NCBI GenBank assembly: GCA_028718575.1
Contig: JAQULN010000010.1
Coordinates: 1-17,731, forward strand
Direction: 5' to 3'
DNA: 17,731 nt
DNA from: Candidatus Krumholzibacteriia bacterium
GTDB lineage: Bacteria > Krumholzibacteriota > Krumholzibacteriia > LZORAL124-64-63
A program made the translations under genes and the position numbers. Positions 1 to 7,327 of this stretch are shown one piece after another; the first letter of the stretch is position 1, and each line of letters begins with the position of its first letter. The notes beneath the pieces are model-generated. The model saw only the letters and a list, made by a program, of their open reading frames with translations, was not told where the DNA came from and did no database searches.

Positions 1-1578
1 ATAGGAGGCGCGCACGTAATCGTTGCTGATCGAGGTCGGGTCGTTCGGATCGCTCCGGTGGTGAATGAAAGCGCCGGAGACGGGGTCCCAACGATCGAGG
101 CCGCCGCCGTACGTGCCTACCCAGACGTCGCCTGACCGATCGACGAACACCAGGCGCAACACGTCCAGCGCCAGGCTGCGCGCGTCGTGCGGGTCGTGGC
201 AAAAATGCGTGAAGATGCCCCGGCGCGGATCGAACCGGTCGAGACCGCCGCCGTTGGTCGCTAGCCACAAGCTGCCATCATGGTCCTGGGCAACCATGCG
301 AATGGAGTTGTGCCCCGGTGTGTTGGGATCGCCGGGAACATGGCGGAAGTGCGTGAAGCGTCCCGTCGCCGGATCGTAGCGATCGAGCCCGCCGTCGTGC
401 GTGCCGAGCCATAACACGCGGTCGCCGTCCTGCAAGAAAGACCAGACGATGTCATGACCGAGCGAGTGCGGGTCGTCGGGCCGGCTGCGCACGTGCCGAA
501 ACGGTTTGCGCCGCAGGCTGCACCGGCTGATACCGTCGCCGTAGGTGCCAACCCAGAGCACCCCCGCGCGGTCCTCGACGAGCGAGCGAATCCGGTTGCC
601 GGCCAGACTGCCGGCGATGTACGGGTCATGCTGGTAGCGCGCAAACGTCCCGGTGGCGCGGTCGAAGCGGCAGAGGCCGCCGCCGTCGGTGCCGGCCCAG
701 ATCGTTCCCGCGCTATCGATGAGCAGCGCCGGGACGGCGTCCTGGCCCAGGCTCTGCGGATCGCGCGGGTCGTGACGGTAGCGGGTGAACGCGCCGGTGC
801 GGGGGTCGAAGCGATTCAACCCGCCGTCGCCGGTGCCCACCCAAAGCGCGCCGTCGCGGTCCTCGGCCAGGCAGCGCACGTCGGTGCCGCCGAGCGAGTG
901 GACGTCGGCTGGGTCGCGGCGGTAGCGAACAAAACGTTGCGTCCGTGGATCGAGGCGGCAGAGACCGCCGCCCGCGGTTCCGACCCAGAGCGCGCCGTCG
1001 CGGTCCAGGTGCAGGACGCGCACGTCGTCGTGGCTCAGGGTCGTGGGATTCCGCGGATCGTGGCGCCAGTGGCGGAAACTGCCGGTGGATCGGTCCAGCC
1101 GGTCGAGGCCGCCGCCAGTGGCGACCCAGAGTCGGCCCTCGCGGTCTTCACAGACATCCCAGACGATGTCGTTGGCTAGGCTGGTGCTGTCGGCGGGGTC
1201 GTGTTGGTGATGCGTGAACCGCTGGGTGATGGGATCGAAGCGTTCGAGGCCGCGGTGGAACGTGCCGATCCAGAGGTCGCCGTCGCGGTCCTCGTACACG
1301 CACTTGATCTCGTTGTGGATCAGACTGGCTGCGTTGCGCGCGTCGTGTTTGAAGATCTTGAAGGTGTAGCCATCGAAGCGATTGAGACCGTCCTCGGTGA
1401 CAAACCAGAGAAACCCCTGGCGGTCCTGGAGCATGCGGTCGACGATGCTCTGTGACAGGCCGTGTTCGATGGCCAGGTGCTGGAACTCTAGGTGAGGGGC
1501 CTGGGCCCACATGGCCGGCGTGTTCCACAGGAGAGCGCCGATGGTGACGATGGTCCCGCCCAACCAACGAGGTGGCAT
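1..1578 (-). CDS. Secreted Reg_prop beta-propeller sensor, N-terminal part (probable hybrid two-component sensor), cut by left window edge
   Basis: The frame is open from an ATG at 1578 to the window edge (526 codons, no stop), so only the N-terminal part is seen. Residues 1-26 look like a signal peptide ending at an Ala-Met-Trp-Ala site. Then comes a blade containing EHGLSQSIV, GFLWFVTEDGLNRFDGYTF, followed by nine blades of almost constant length (48 residues, one of 47) and the start of another. Each blade follows SL-x-x-x-x-(I/V)-x8-DR-x-G-x-LW-(V/I)-GT-x-x-GGL-x-RFDP-x-TG-x-F-x-x-x-RHDP. This is the Reg_prop (two-component regulator propeller) family, whose members usually have 14 blades, a Y_Y_Y domain, a membrane helix and then a histidine kinase or GGDEF output; that output would lie left of the window. 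A GGAGG at 1585-1589 sits 6 bases before the ATG and supports this start. The ligand is unknown. Confidence 0.9.
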   Translation of the reverse strand, partial: MPPRWLGGTIVTIGALLWNTPAMWAQAPHLEFQHLAIEHGLSQSIVDRMLQDRQGFLWFVTEDGLNRFDGYTFKIFKHDARNAASLIHNEIKCVYEDRDGDLWIGTFHRGLERFDPITQRFTHHQHDPADSTSLANDIVWDVCEDREGRLWVATGGGLDRLDRSTGSFRHWRHDPRNPTTLSHDDVRVLHLDRDGALWVGTAGGGLCRLDPRTQRFVRYRRDPADVHSLGGTDVRCLAEDRDGALWVGTGDGGLNRFDPRTGAFTRYRHDPRDPQSLGQDAVPALLIDSAGTIWAGTDGGGLCRFDRATGTFARYQHDPYIAGSLAGNRIRSLVEDRAGVLWVGTYGDGISRCSLRRKPFRHVRSRPDDPHSLGHDIVWSFLQDGDRVLWLGTHDGGLDRYDPATGRFTHFRHVPGDPNTPGHNSIRMVAQDHDGSLWLATNGGGLDRFDPRRGIFTHFCHDPHDARSLALDVLRLVFVDRSGDVWVGTYGGGLDRWDPVSGAFIHHRSDPNDPTSISNDYVRASY

Positions 1579-1876
1579 GGCCAGCCTCCGCTTGACCAGG
1601 CATGGCCGCGGAAGCTCACAGCCAGCCGGTCACGTGCGGTAGACTACGATGTCGGCGGGCGCCGGGTTGCGCGCGAAGCACGCGGCGCCGGCCAGGCGGG
1701 TGCTTTCGGCAATGGTTGATTTTCCCGCCGGCGCGATCATCTTTCCTTCCCAAGATCCTCCGACCGAGGGCTCCAGAAGGAACGCTCCCGACTCCCCAGC
1801 CGCCGTGCATCCCTCGCACCCACGCGCGTTCGCCTGCGCCGACGTTGTCGACGTCCGCGCCGGCGGAGGTGCCCCC
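1579..1876. other. Divergent intergenic stretch without a convincing gene
   Basis: About 300 bases lie between the start of the propeller sensor (minus) and the possible small membrane peptide (plus). Short open frames exist on both strands, including an upstream in-frame extension of the small peptide from an ATG at 1649, but none has a good ribosome site plus a protein-like composition. It should hold the promoter of the sensor gene. I could not pick a clear -35/-10 pair by eye. Confidence 0.4.
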
Positions 1877-2005
1877 ATGAACGACCACAAGGCTCCCGAC
1901 AATCCGCCGGCGCCTGGACGCAGCGCCGCACGGTCCGCGATTCTCTATTTCGCGTTGCCGATCGCCGTGACGGTGCTCTTCGCGTATCTGGAGCATCGGC
2001 ACTGA
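1877..2005 (+). CDS. Possible 42-residue single-pass membrane peptide
   Basis: The ATG at 1877 is preceded by GGAGG at 1864-1868 with 8 bases between. The product has a polar, proline-rich start (MNDHKAPDNPPAPGR), one hydrophobic stretch at about residues 20-37 (SAILYFALPIAVTVLFAY), and ends LEHRH. The pattern is a short cytoplasmic tail, one membrane helix and a very short far side. The same frame is open back to an ATG at 1649, but the added residues are of low-complexity, non-protein-like composition, so the short form is preferred. It is divergent from the propeller sensor. I do not recognise a family. It may be a chance frame, but a strong ribosome site directly before a clean membrane helix argues for a real gene. 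Confidence 0.45.
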   Translation: MNDHKAPDNPPAPGRSAARSAILYFALPIAVTVLFAYLEHRH

Positions 2006-2158
2006 TCCCGGTCAGCACTTGTCGTCGCTGACGCGTCCGCCGGCCTCCCGAGCTGCCGGCTGCGACGCCCCGGGGTGCTCAGCCAGTACCGTACGCCGGC
2101 CCCAGGCGCGACCCGAAGCCAGGATCATCCTTCGCGCCCCGTCAGGATTACGTCGCGC

Positions 2159-2537
2159 TTACGGGCAGCGGACGTCGCCGGCCGGGACGGCCGTCGCCAA
2201 GCGCGCCAAATCGAGGGTGGTGAGCACCAGGTTGTGCTCCAGGTCGGCTTTGAAATGATAAGGACCGGATAGAAGAAATTCTGCGAAGACAGTCACGTCA
2301 TAGTGAGTTGACGACCAGATCACCATTCATGTCGGCGCTGTTGAAGCGAATGTCGAGGTAAGGTTCCGCCGGAGTTCCCCCGACCATGACGACGACCATT
2401 TCGCTGTCGGAAGACCCGCCCGCAGCGAGCGACCGTGTCCAAAACGCCATCCCGTTGCTGTCGGTCGGACCGTCGGCTGTGTTCCCGTGCTGGCAGAAAT
2501 GAAGGCCGCCGCGATCAGGCGCGATTCCGGGGTGCCG
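2159..2537 (-). pseudogene. Frameshifted C-terminal remnant of a dockerin-like secreted protein
   Basis: On the minus strand from about 2537 a frame reads GGLHFCQHGNTADGPTDSNG, then an AGGSSDSEMVVVMVGG segment, and then the loop DMNGDLVVNSL, where it stops at 2300-2298. Dropping a single T (minus strand, opposite A2300) restores the frame: the loop becomes DMNGDLVVNSLD (D-x-N-x-D-x-x-V-N-x-x-D, a dockerin/EF-hand pattern). Reading continues as VTVFAEFLLSGPYHFKADL, then a second, decayed loop DLEHNLVLTTLD, then LARLA, and ends at RCP before TAA (2161-2159). Two dockerin-type loops followed by a terminal Cys-Pro are, as I recall, common ends of secreted proteins in Krumholzibacteriota/Eisenbacteria-like genomes. 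The N-terminal bulk is missing; the 5' limit is approximate. The remnant lies just upstream of the FAD-oxidase gene, so its front was probably lost in a rearrangement. A sequencing error could explain the frameshift but not the missing front. Confidence 0.6.
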
Positions 2538-2623
2538 GACAGCCGACTTGGCGGTAGCATGGTGAGCGTCGGATAGGAACGAACGATCACCCCCGAACGT
2601 GCCGAGGGCCCGCCCAAGGAGCC

Positions 2624-4168
2624 ATGACCGACCTGACACCCGACGCCAAGCGCGCACTTTGCGCCACGGTCCGCCACTGGCGAGACAGCGATCTCGACGA
2701 GTTCGCCGTCGTTGAGCGAGGCCGCCGCGGCGAAATCGCGCTCTTGCTCGAGCCAGAGACCGAGGCGGAATTGGCCGCGCTCATCGAGGTGTTGCGCGCG
2801 CACCGGATCCCGACCGCAACCGTCGCCGGCCAGACCGGACTGGTCGAAGCCCAACGCCCGCACGGGGTGGCGATCAGTATGAAGCGCTTTGACTGGATCG
2901 GCGAACTCACGCTGGCCGACGGCGCCAGCTTCGAGCCGGCCGAGTTCGCGACGATCCGTGTGCGCTATACCCCGGAGCAACTCCGCGGCGCGCGCCTGCG
3001 CGTGGGCGCCGGCGCGGCCATCGACACGATCAACGAGGCGCTCGCGGTCGCGGGCCTCAAGCTGCCGATCGTCATGGGCTCGACTGCCACGGCCAGCGCG
3101 GGGGCCTGCGCGGCGAACGGCTCCGCGGGCGCTAACGCGGTGCGCTACGGCACCGCCGCTGATCTGGCGCGACGCGTGCGTGGCGTGCTGGGCACGGGCG
3201 AGGTTGTCGCCCAGGACGTGCCCGGGCGGAAGCGGCCTCGCGACGCTCAGACTTGCGCCATCCGCGCAGACCGGTTCGCACACGGCGCCTCGCTCGTCGG
3301 GTCGCAGGGCGCGTTGGGCCTGATCACCGAGGTTGTGTACGAGGTCTTTCCGGTACCCCGGGACCAGGCGATCGCGCTCTTGCCGGTTGCGGACATCGCC
3401 ACCGCGACGCACCTGATGCAACAACTGAGGTCTCGCTTCGATCGCATCGGCCGGGCTGTCGAGCTGTTCGAGGTCATCAGGCAGGACACGCTCGACCGCG
3501 CGCTCGTGCACGCCGAGCAGAGCCTGCGCGAGGGCGTCGGCCGCGCGCCGTATTATGCCATGGCGCTGGTCGTCTCCGACACGACGACGCCGGCCTCGGC
3601 CTTCGGTTCGGTGTTCGTGGAAGAGGTCGTCACCTTTTTGATGAACGAGGCGACCGCCGGCGACGGCCGAGTCCTCTACGGGCAGGGCGACTTCGATTTC
3701 GACCACGACCCCGCCCGCCTCATCCGCGTGCGCGAGGCATGTTCGGAAATGAGCCGCACCCTGCCCAAGCAAGCCTATGACGTGGTGGTACCGCTCGCGC
3801 AGCTCGATGGATTCGTCTCGGCGCTCGAAGCAAAGTTGGCCGCGCGGTTCCCGGCCTTCCGGCTCGGTCTGTTCGGGCACGCCGGCGTCGGCGCGCTGCA
3901 CCTGCACGCGATCGCGCCGGACGCCGCGACGCTGGAGCCTGCGCGCGACGCGCTCGATGCGCTCGTCTTCGACCTGGTGCAGGATCACGGCGGCAGCCCC
4001 TGGGCCGAGCACGGCGTGGGCGCCAAATGGGGTCAGGAGTGGCAGCGGCGCACACCGCCGGCTGTCCAGGCCGAAATGTTGCGACTCAAGCGGCAGTGCG
4101 ATCCGGACAACGTGATCGGCTCGCGGCTCTTCGGCTTCGATGTGCTGCTGGCCGCGCGCCCTGCCTGA
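2624..4168 (+). CDS. FAD-linked 2-hydroxyacid dehydrogenase, D-2-hydroxyglutarate/D-lactate dehydrogenase class (GlcD family)
   Basis: This 514-residue protein has the vanillyl-alcohol-oxidase-type FAD fold (FAD_binding_4, about residues 35-245) followed by FAD-oxidase_C (about 250-508). Visible FAD-side features are AGQTGLVEAQ (68-77), GAGAAIDTINEAL (128-140), GSTATASAGACAANGSAGANAVRYG (in pieces at 152-176) and GSQGALGLITEV (226-237). The C-terminal metal/substrate site is present: GHAGVGALHLH (418-428, H419 and H426) and AEHGVGAKWG (461-470, E462, H463). The spacing equals that of the zinc site recalled for human D2HGDH (H434, H441, E475, H476). The usual GDGNLH is GVGALH here, which is unusual. 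AAGGAGCC just before the ATG is the ribosome site. The substrate is inferred from the neighbour: the convergent gene encodes an enzyme that makes D-2-hydroxyglutarate. D-lactate, glycolate or another 2-hydroxyacid remain possible. Confidence 0.88.
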   Translation: MTDLTPDAKRALCATVRHWRDSDLDEFAVVERGRRGEIALLLEPETEAELAALIEVLRAHRIPTATVAGQTGLVEAQRPHGVAISMKRFDWIGELTLADGASFEPAEFATIRVRYTPEQLRGARLRVGAGAAIDTINEALAVAGLKLPIVMGSTATASAGACAANGSAGANAVRYGTAADLARRVRGVLGTGEVVAQDVPGRKRPRDAQTCAIRADRFAHGASLVGSQGALGLITEVVYEVFPVPRDQAIALLPVADIATATHLMQQLRSRFDRIGRAVELFEVIRQDTLDRALVHAEQSLREGVGRAPYYAMALVVSDTTTPASAFGSVFVEEVVTFLMNEATAGDGRVLYGQGDFDFDHDPARLIRVREACSEMSRTLPKQAYDVVVPLAQLDGFVSALEAKLAARFPAFRLGLFGHAGVGALHLHAIAPDAATLEPARDALDALVFDLVQDHGGSPWAEHGVGAKWGQEWQRRTPPAVQAEMLRLKRQCDPDNVIGSRLFGFDVLLAARPA

Positions 4169-4171
4169 CCG

Positions 4172-5575
4172 CTACTTCCCAGCCATGCCCAACGCCGCCA
4201 GCACCGCCGCTCGCGATCCGTCTGCCTGCGCCGCATATAGCGCGAAGCTGTCGAGGATGGGCCGCTGCATGATCGCCTCGAGGTCTTGCTGCGTGTACGG
4301 ACTGCCACCCGCGTGCCGCGCGCCCGCCTGGCGCAGGTTGGAGGCGAAGATGCCGGCGGCGCTGACGGGCAGGAAATCCTCGTAGCGAATCGGGCGAGCG
4401 CTCACGTATCCGCGGGCGATCAGCTCGCCCAGATCGACCGGCCGCCGGTCGCCGGCAACCGCCGCGCCCCGGTCGGTCACGGCATAGGTGAAGAAACCCA
4501 GCCCTTCGCGACGCAGAACCTCGACGTCATCCGGCAACGCGGCGTAGGCGGCGGCTTCATCGGCTCGCTGCGGCTCGCGTCCTTGGGCGCGGATCGCCTC
4601 GACCTTGGCCAGCGCCTCGTCGTAACGGCGCCGGCCCTCGGGCGTGAGGGCCAGACCGCGCTGCTCGATCTCGCCGAAGCGCGCCGTATGGGCGCCGGTA
4701 TCGACGCCGTCGAAGGTCACCGGCTCGGTGAGCGCCTTGTACGAAGTCTGGCGCAAGAGGATCGGCGCGCGGCGGCGCGGCGGCCCCTCGATGTGGTCCT
4801 TCATCTCCGCGCTCAAATGCCGGTAGTCCGCCGCAAGGATCGCCTGCATTCGCGCCTGCAGCGCATCGATGTCCAGGGTGTTAGGCGTCAGATGGTTCAG
4901 ATGCGGGTTGGGGAAGCAGCAGATATCGGCCGCGATGTTCAGTTTGCGGGCCATGAGTTCCTTGTAGAGCGCGTGGTCGGTCGCGGTGCCCCGCCATTTG
5001 AAGAGCCGGACGCCTTCAGCGAGGAACGCATCGGCCTGGACGCGGTCGAGCCCGCCTTGGGTCCGGGCGATTTGGATCAACTCGCGCAACGGCGGCGTGA
5101 AGATCTCGCGCCTGGCCAGCGTGGTGTGCAGACGGCGGCGCAGGTCGGGATCGTCGAAGAAACGCTCGTCGTCGGGCCGCAGCAGCGAGCAGAAGACGCG
5201 AAACGGCGAGACCTCGATGTCGGCGAGGTCCACGGGCCGAAACGCCGTCGAGATCACCGGCTGCGCCTTCGCCCCCGCCGCGCTCAGGTCGTAGAAGTTG
5301 ACCGGTTGCATGCCCAGGACCGCGAAGAAGTCGGCCATGGTGCGCAGCTCATCGTCGCGGCCGAGCCGGATGGCGCCGTGGCGCTCCTCGCTGATATGGT
5401 CCACGTCCGCCTCGCGCAAGCCCAGCGTCGGGTGCGCCCGGATGACCTCGCGGTTGACCTCTTTTACCGCCTCGGTGAGCTGGCCGTAGAGCGGCACTTC
5501 CTGCGCGTAGAGAGCGGAGAGCCGATTGGAAAACTCGCGACGGAGAGTCGAAGCAGCGACGAACGCAGTGCTCAT
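4172..5575 (-). CDS. hglS: 2-oxoadipate dioxygenase/decarboxylase (HglS/YdcJ, DUF1338 family)
   Basis: This 467-residue protein matches E. coli YdcJ and Pseudomonas HglS along its whole length. Shared stretches are LYAQEVPLYG, ERHGAIR, MQPVNFYDLSAAG, STAFRPVD, PFRVFCSLLR, the pair HLNHLTPNTLD and EGPPRR-x-PILLRQTS-KAL, THTARFGEIEQRG-type, and YEDFLPVSAAGIFASNL. The Fe(II) ligands expected for this VOC-like fold are present: H66 in ERHGAIR, H228 in HLNHLTP and a Glu at 302 or 304 in RFGEIEQRG; the substrate arginine is R70. HglS converts 2-oxoadipate plus O2 to D-2-hydroxyglutarate plus CO2 in D-lysine catabolism. It is cytoplasmic and oxygen-dependent. AGGAG lies 10 bases before the ATG. It converges on the FAD dehydrogenase with 3 bases between stops, and lies 81 bases downstream of an XRE-membrane regulator on the same strand. 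Confidence 0.92.
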   Translation of the reverse strand: MSTAFVAASTLRREFSNRLSALYAQEVPLYGQLTEAVKEVNREVIRAHPTLGLREADVDHISEERHGAIRLGRDDELRTMADFFAVLGMQPVNFYDLSAAGAKAQPVISTAFRPVDLADIEVSPFRVFCSLLRPDDERFFDDPDLRRRLHTTLARREIFTPPLRELIQIARTQGGLDRVQADAFLAEGVRLFKWRGTATDHALYKELMARKLNIAADICCFPNPHLNHLTPNTLDIDALQARMQAILAADYRHLSAEMKDHIEGPPRRRAPILLRQTSYKALTEPVTFDGVDTGAHTARFGEIEQRGLALTPEGRRRYDEALAKVEAIRAQGREPQRADEAAAYAALPDDVEVLRREGLGFFTYAVTDRGAAVAGDRRPVDLGELIARGYVSARPIRYEDFLPVSAAGIFASNLRQAGARHAGGSPYTQQDLEAIMQRPILDSFALYAAQADGSRAAVLAALGMAGK

Positions 5576-5650
5576 GGACCATCAACTCCTGGCGATTGGA
5601 AGCGGCGGTGCGAAGCGCTACCTGCTCGCTCCGCGGTACCGTTCGCCACC

Positions 5651-5680
5651 ATTATCTCAAAGAGTGGGGATTGCGGCCAA
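5651..5680 (-). promoter_or_regulatory. Candidate promoter for hglS
   Basis: On the minus strand TTGGCC (5680-5675) and GATAAT (5656-5651) are separated by 18 bases, about 75 bases before the hglS ATG and overlapping the end of the upstream XRE gene. Each hexamer is a 4-5/6 match. It would let hglS be transcribed apart from the upstream gene. Judged by eye only. Confidence 0.25.
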
Positions 5681-7060
5681 CGCGGTACGACCGCTGTCGA
5701 AATGGATGATCCGTTGCCGCCACTGTTCCCGCCGTTGGACGCTGTTGAAGCCGTAGTCCGCGGCGTCTGTGATCGACCACTGCTCGAGGCAGATCCGGAT
5801 ACCGTCGGTCGGCAGCACCGCGAGCGGATGGAGGTCGGCGTCGCATTGCAGGTGCACCACCCAGCGGTCGTGGCCGACGCGTACGATGAGTTTGGTCGCG
5901 CCTTCGGTGTCCCGCGAGACCATGACGCAATCGGCGCAAATTCTGACAACCCCGAGCCGCGCCAAAACGTCGGCTGCCAGACTCGGGAGGATGATCCGGC
6001 AGCGCGATCCGTCGCCGACTTCGAGATTGCCGCCGTTGTGCGGGTCGACGGCCGCGCCCCGGCAATGGTCGCGGTCAAGGATAAAGACGGCGCCACTGCC
6101 GTAGGCCGTGTTGTTGTTCGCACCTGCGCAGATCAGCTCCTGGCGCCCGTCGCCATCGATATCGGCCGCCACCATGTCGTAGACATGCCCTCGATTGAAG
6201 TACTCCCCGCGCACCTCGCCTGCCCGGTCGAGGATCATCACGCTGGCGGGATACTGTCGAATGTGGAGAAACGACACGGCGATCTCCAGCGTGCTGTCTC
6301 CGTCGAGATCGATGGACCGCCAGAACATGGGACCAAATACGCCGAGACCGTTCAGGATATCGCTGCCGAACGCCTGCGCGGCGAGATTGGCGTCGGGCGA
6401 TCGCTCCCACAATGTCGCGCCGGTCTTGCGATCCAGGAGCATGACCCGACCGCCGTCCGGCGCATCGAAATCGAGGCCGACGAGCACCGTACCGTCGCTC
6501 CAAGGAGACGGTTCGGCAAACGCCACAGTCGATTGGAAGCGGCGCGCCCACAACAGCTCGCCGCTTGTCGCAACGCGCGCCTGAACCGTACTGCCGGTGC
6601 TCTCGACGCGAGGGATCGCGACGGGCCGACGGGAGTGAACAATCACCATCGATACAGCGACGAGCAACGCCACACCAGCCGCCAGCGCCAACGCACGGCT
6701 GCACCGGCGACGTGAACAGGCAGAGGGTCGATGCACCGTCGAGACCGAAATGGTTTCCGGTTCCGCGTCGCGGCTGTCCGACGGCGGTTCCGCGGCGATG
6801 GAATCTACCGGTTCGTCGTTACGTTCGGCCTCCGGCTGCAGCAGATCCTCCAGCCGGACTCGAAGCGCCTCGGCCAACAGTAAAAGCGTCTTCTCCAGGT
6901 ATTGATCGCGGGAACGCGATTCGATCTGGTAGACGACCTTGGCGCTCAAGCCTGCCCGCGCGGCGAGATCGGCTCGGCTCCAACCGCGTTCCCGGCGCAG
7001 CGCGGCCACCCTCGCGGGCAACGGGGTGCCTGCCAAGTCGATGCTGCGCTTCGGGTACAC
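5657..7060 (-). CDS. Transmembrane XRE helix-turn-helix protein with extracytoplasmic FG-GAP-like propeller domain
   Basis: From the GTG at 7060 the product has 467 residues. Residues 14-75 are an XRE/Cro-type helix-turn-helix (LPARVAALRRERGWSRADLA, ARAGLSAKVVYQIE). Residues 78-118 are an acidic, low-complexity linker. A membrane helix follows an Arg-rich anchor at about 122-142 (ALALAAGVALLVAVSMVIV). The rest (150-467) is outside the membrane and holds beta-propeller-like segments: GELLWARRF, LLDRKTGATLWER (PQQ-like strand), and two calcium-loop FG-GAP motifs DLDGDSTLE (251-259) and DIDGDGRQE (300-308). This is the RodZ-like layout of DNA-binding head, membrane helix and outer sensor, but the outer part is unlike RodZ. 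GTG 7060 is chosen because GGGGAGG (7073-7067) sits 6 bases before it; an ATG at 7066 abuts the ribosome site and a further ATG lies at 7180. Its position before hglS suggests a regulator, which is inference. Confidence 0.82.
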   Translation of the reverse strand: MYPKRSIDLAGTPLPARVAALRRERGWSRADLAARAGLSAKVVYQIESRSRDQYLEKTLLLLAEALRVRLEDLLQPEAERNDEPVDSIAAEPPSDSRDAEPETISVSTVHRPSACSRRRCSRALALAAGVALLVAVSMVIVHSRRPVAIPRVESTGSTVQARVATSGELLWARRFQSTVAFAEPSPWSDGTVLVGLDFDAPDGGRVMLLDRKTGATLWERSPDANLAAQAFGSDILNGLGVFGPMFWRSIDLDGDSTLEIAVSFLHIRQYPASVMILDRAGEVRGEYFNRGHVYDMVAADIDGDGRQELICAGANNNTAYGSGAVFILDRDHCRGAAVDPHNGGNLEVGDGSRCRIILPSLAADVLARLGVVRICADCVMVSRDTEGATKLIVRVGHDRWVVHLQCDADLHPLAVLPTDGIRICLEQWSITDAADYGFNSVQRREQWRQRIIHFDSGRTALAAIPTL

Positions 7061-7143
7061 ACCCATCCTCCCCTGCGTGCGTTGCGGGACGCCCGACGCC
7101 GTGTGGCTGCCGGCGGAACGGCGACCTGAGACGGTCAGTGTTG

Positions 7144-7172
7144 ATGATAACCGACACCGCGCTCCGCTACAA
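7144..7172 (-). promoter_or_regulatory. Candidate promoter for the XRE-membrane gene
   Basis: On the minus strand TTGTAG (7172-7167) and TATCAT (7149-7144) are spaced by 17 bases. The -10 is a 5/6 match and the -35 only keeps TTG. The transcript would have a leader of roughly 75-80 bases before the GTG at 7060. By eye only. Confidence 0.25.
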
Positions 7173-7213
7173 TAACGCACGCGGAACCAGCGAGAGCGTG
7201 GCCTTGCAGGTCG

Positions 7214-7232
7214 GGCGCAAGCTCGACCCCGA
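7214..7232 (+). repeat. 19-bp direct repeat; second copy at 7389-7407 inside the antitoxin gene
   Basis: GGCGCAAGCTCGACCCCGA occurs at 7214-7232 and again, identically, at 7389-7407, a distance of 175 bases. Inside the antitoxin-like gene it encodes RRKLDPE; upstream, the corresponding frame reads GRKLDPD followed by HASATALGFFRHR. The upstream copy may be the relic of a second antitoxin-like start, or the result of a local duplication. Similarity outside the 19 bases is weak. Confidence 0.55.
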
Positions 7233-7292
7233 CCACGCCTCGGCGACGGCGCTCGGTTTCTTCCGACATCGGGTTATTATTTGGATCATTAA

Positions 7293-7321
7293 TTGAATTT
7301 ACAACATAAGCGGCTTATGAT
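7293..7321 (+). promoter_or_regulatory. Promoter of the AbiEii-type toxin-antitoxin operon, possibly leaderless
   Basis: TTGAAT (7293-7298), a 17-base spacer and TATGAT (7316-7321) lie in the most AT-rich spot of this part of the window. The ATG of the first gene is at 7328, where transcription would be expected to begin about 7 bases after the -10. No ribosome site precedes that ATG. Both facts suggest a leaderless message. Confidence 0.55.
7305..7319. promoter_or_regulatory. 15-bp perfect inverted repeat, likely autoregulatory operator
   Basis: CATAAGC-G-GCTTATG is a perfect 7-1-7 palindrome. It fills the spacer and the first four bases of the -10 element of the toxin-antitoxin promoter. 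A protein bound here would block RNA polymerase. Toxin-antitoxin operons are usually repressed by their own antitoxin, so the first gene's product is the obvious candidate, but no classical DNA-binding fold is evident in it. Confidence 0.55.
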
Positions 7322-7327
7322 GTATCC

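Noticed and set aside
454..1179. 241-codon plus-strand frame with Ala/Val-rich repeats
   Set aside because: Its repeats are the reverse image of the 144-base blade period of the propeller gene on the minus strand.
1630..1902. 90-codon minus-strand frame ending just upstream of the propeller gene
   Set aside because: It has a readable tail (ARNPAPADIVVYRT) but no ribosome site, no known motif, and it overlaps the better-supported small membrane peptide on the other strand.
2327..4012. 561-codon open frame on the minus strand
   Set aside because: It is antisense to the FAD dehydrogenase; its translation is low-complexity and Arg-rich.
4286..6715. 809-codon open frame on the plus strand
   Set aside because: It lies antisense to hglS and the XRE-membrane gene, which both match known families. 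The translation is Arg/Ala-rich without motifs; long antisense frames are expected at this GC content.
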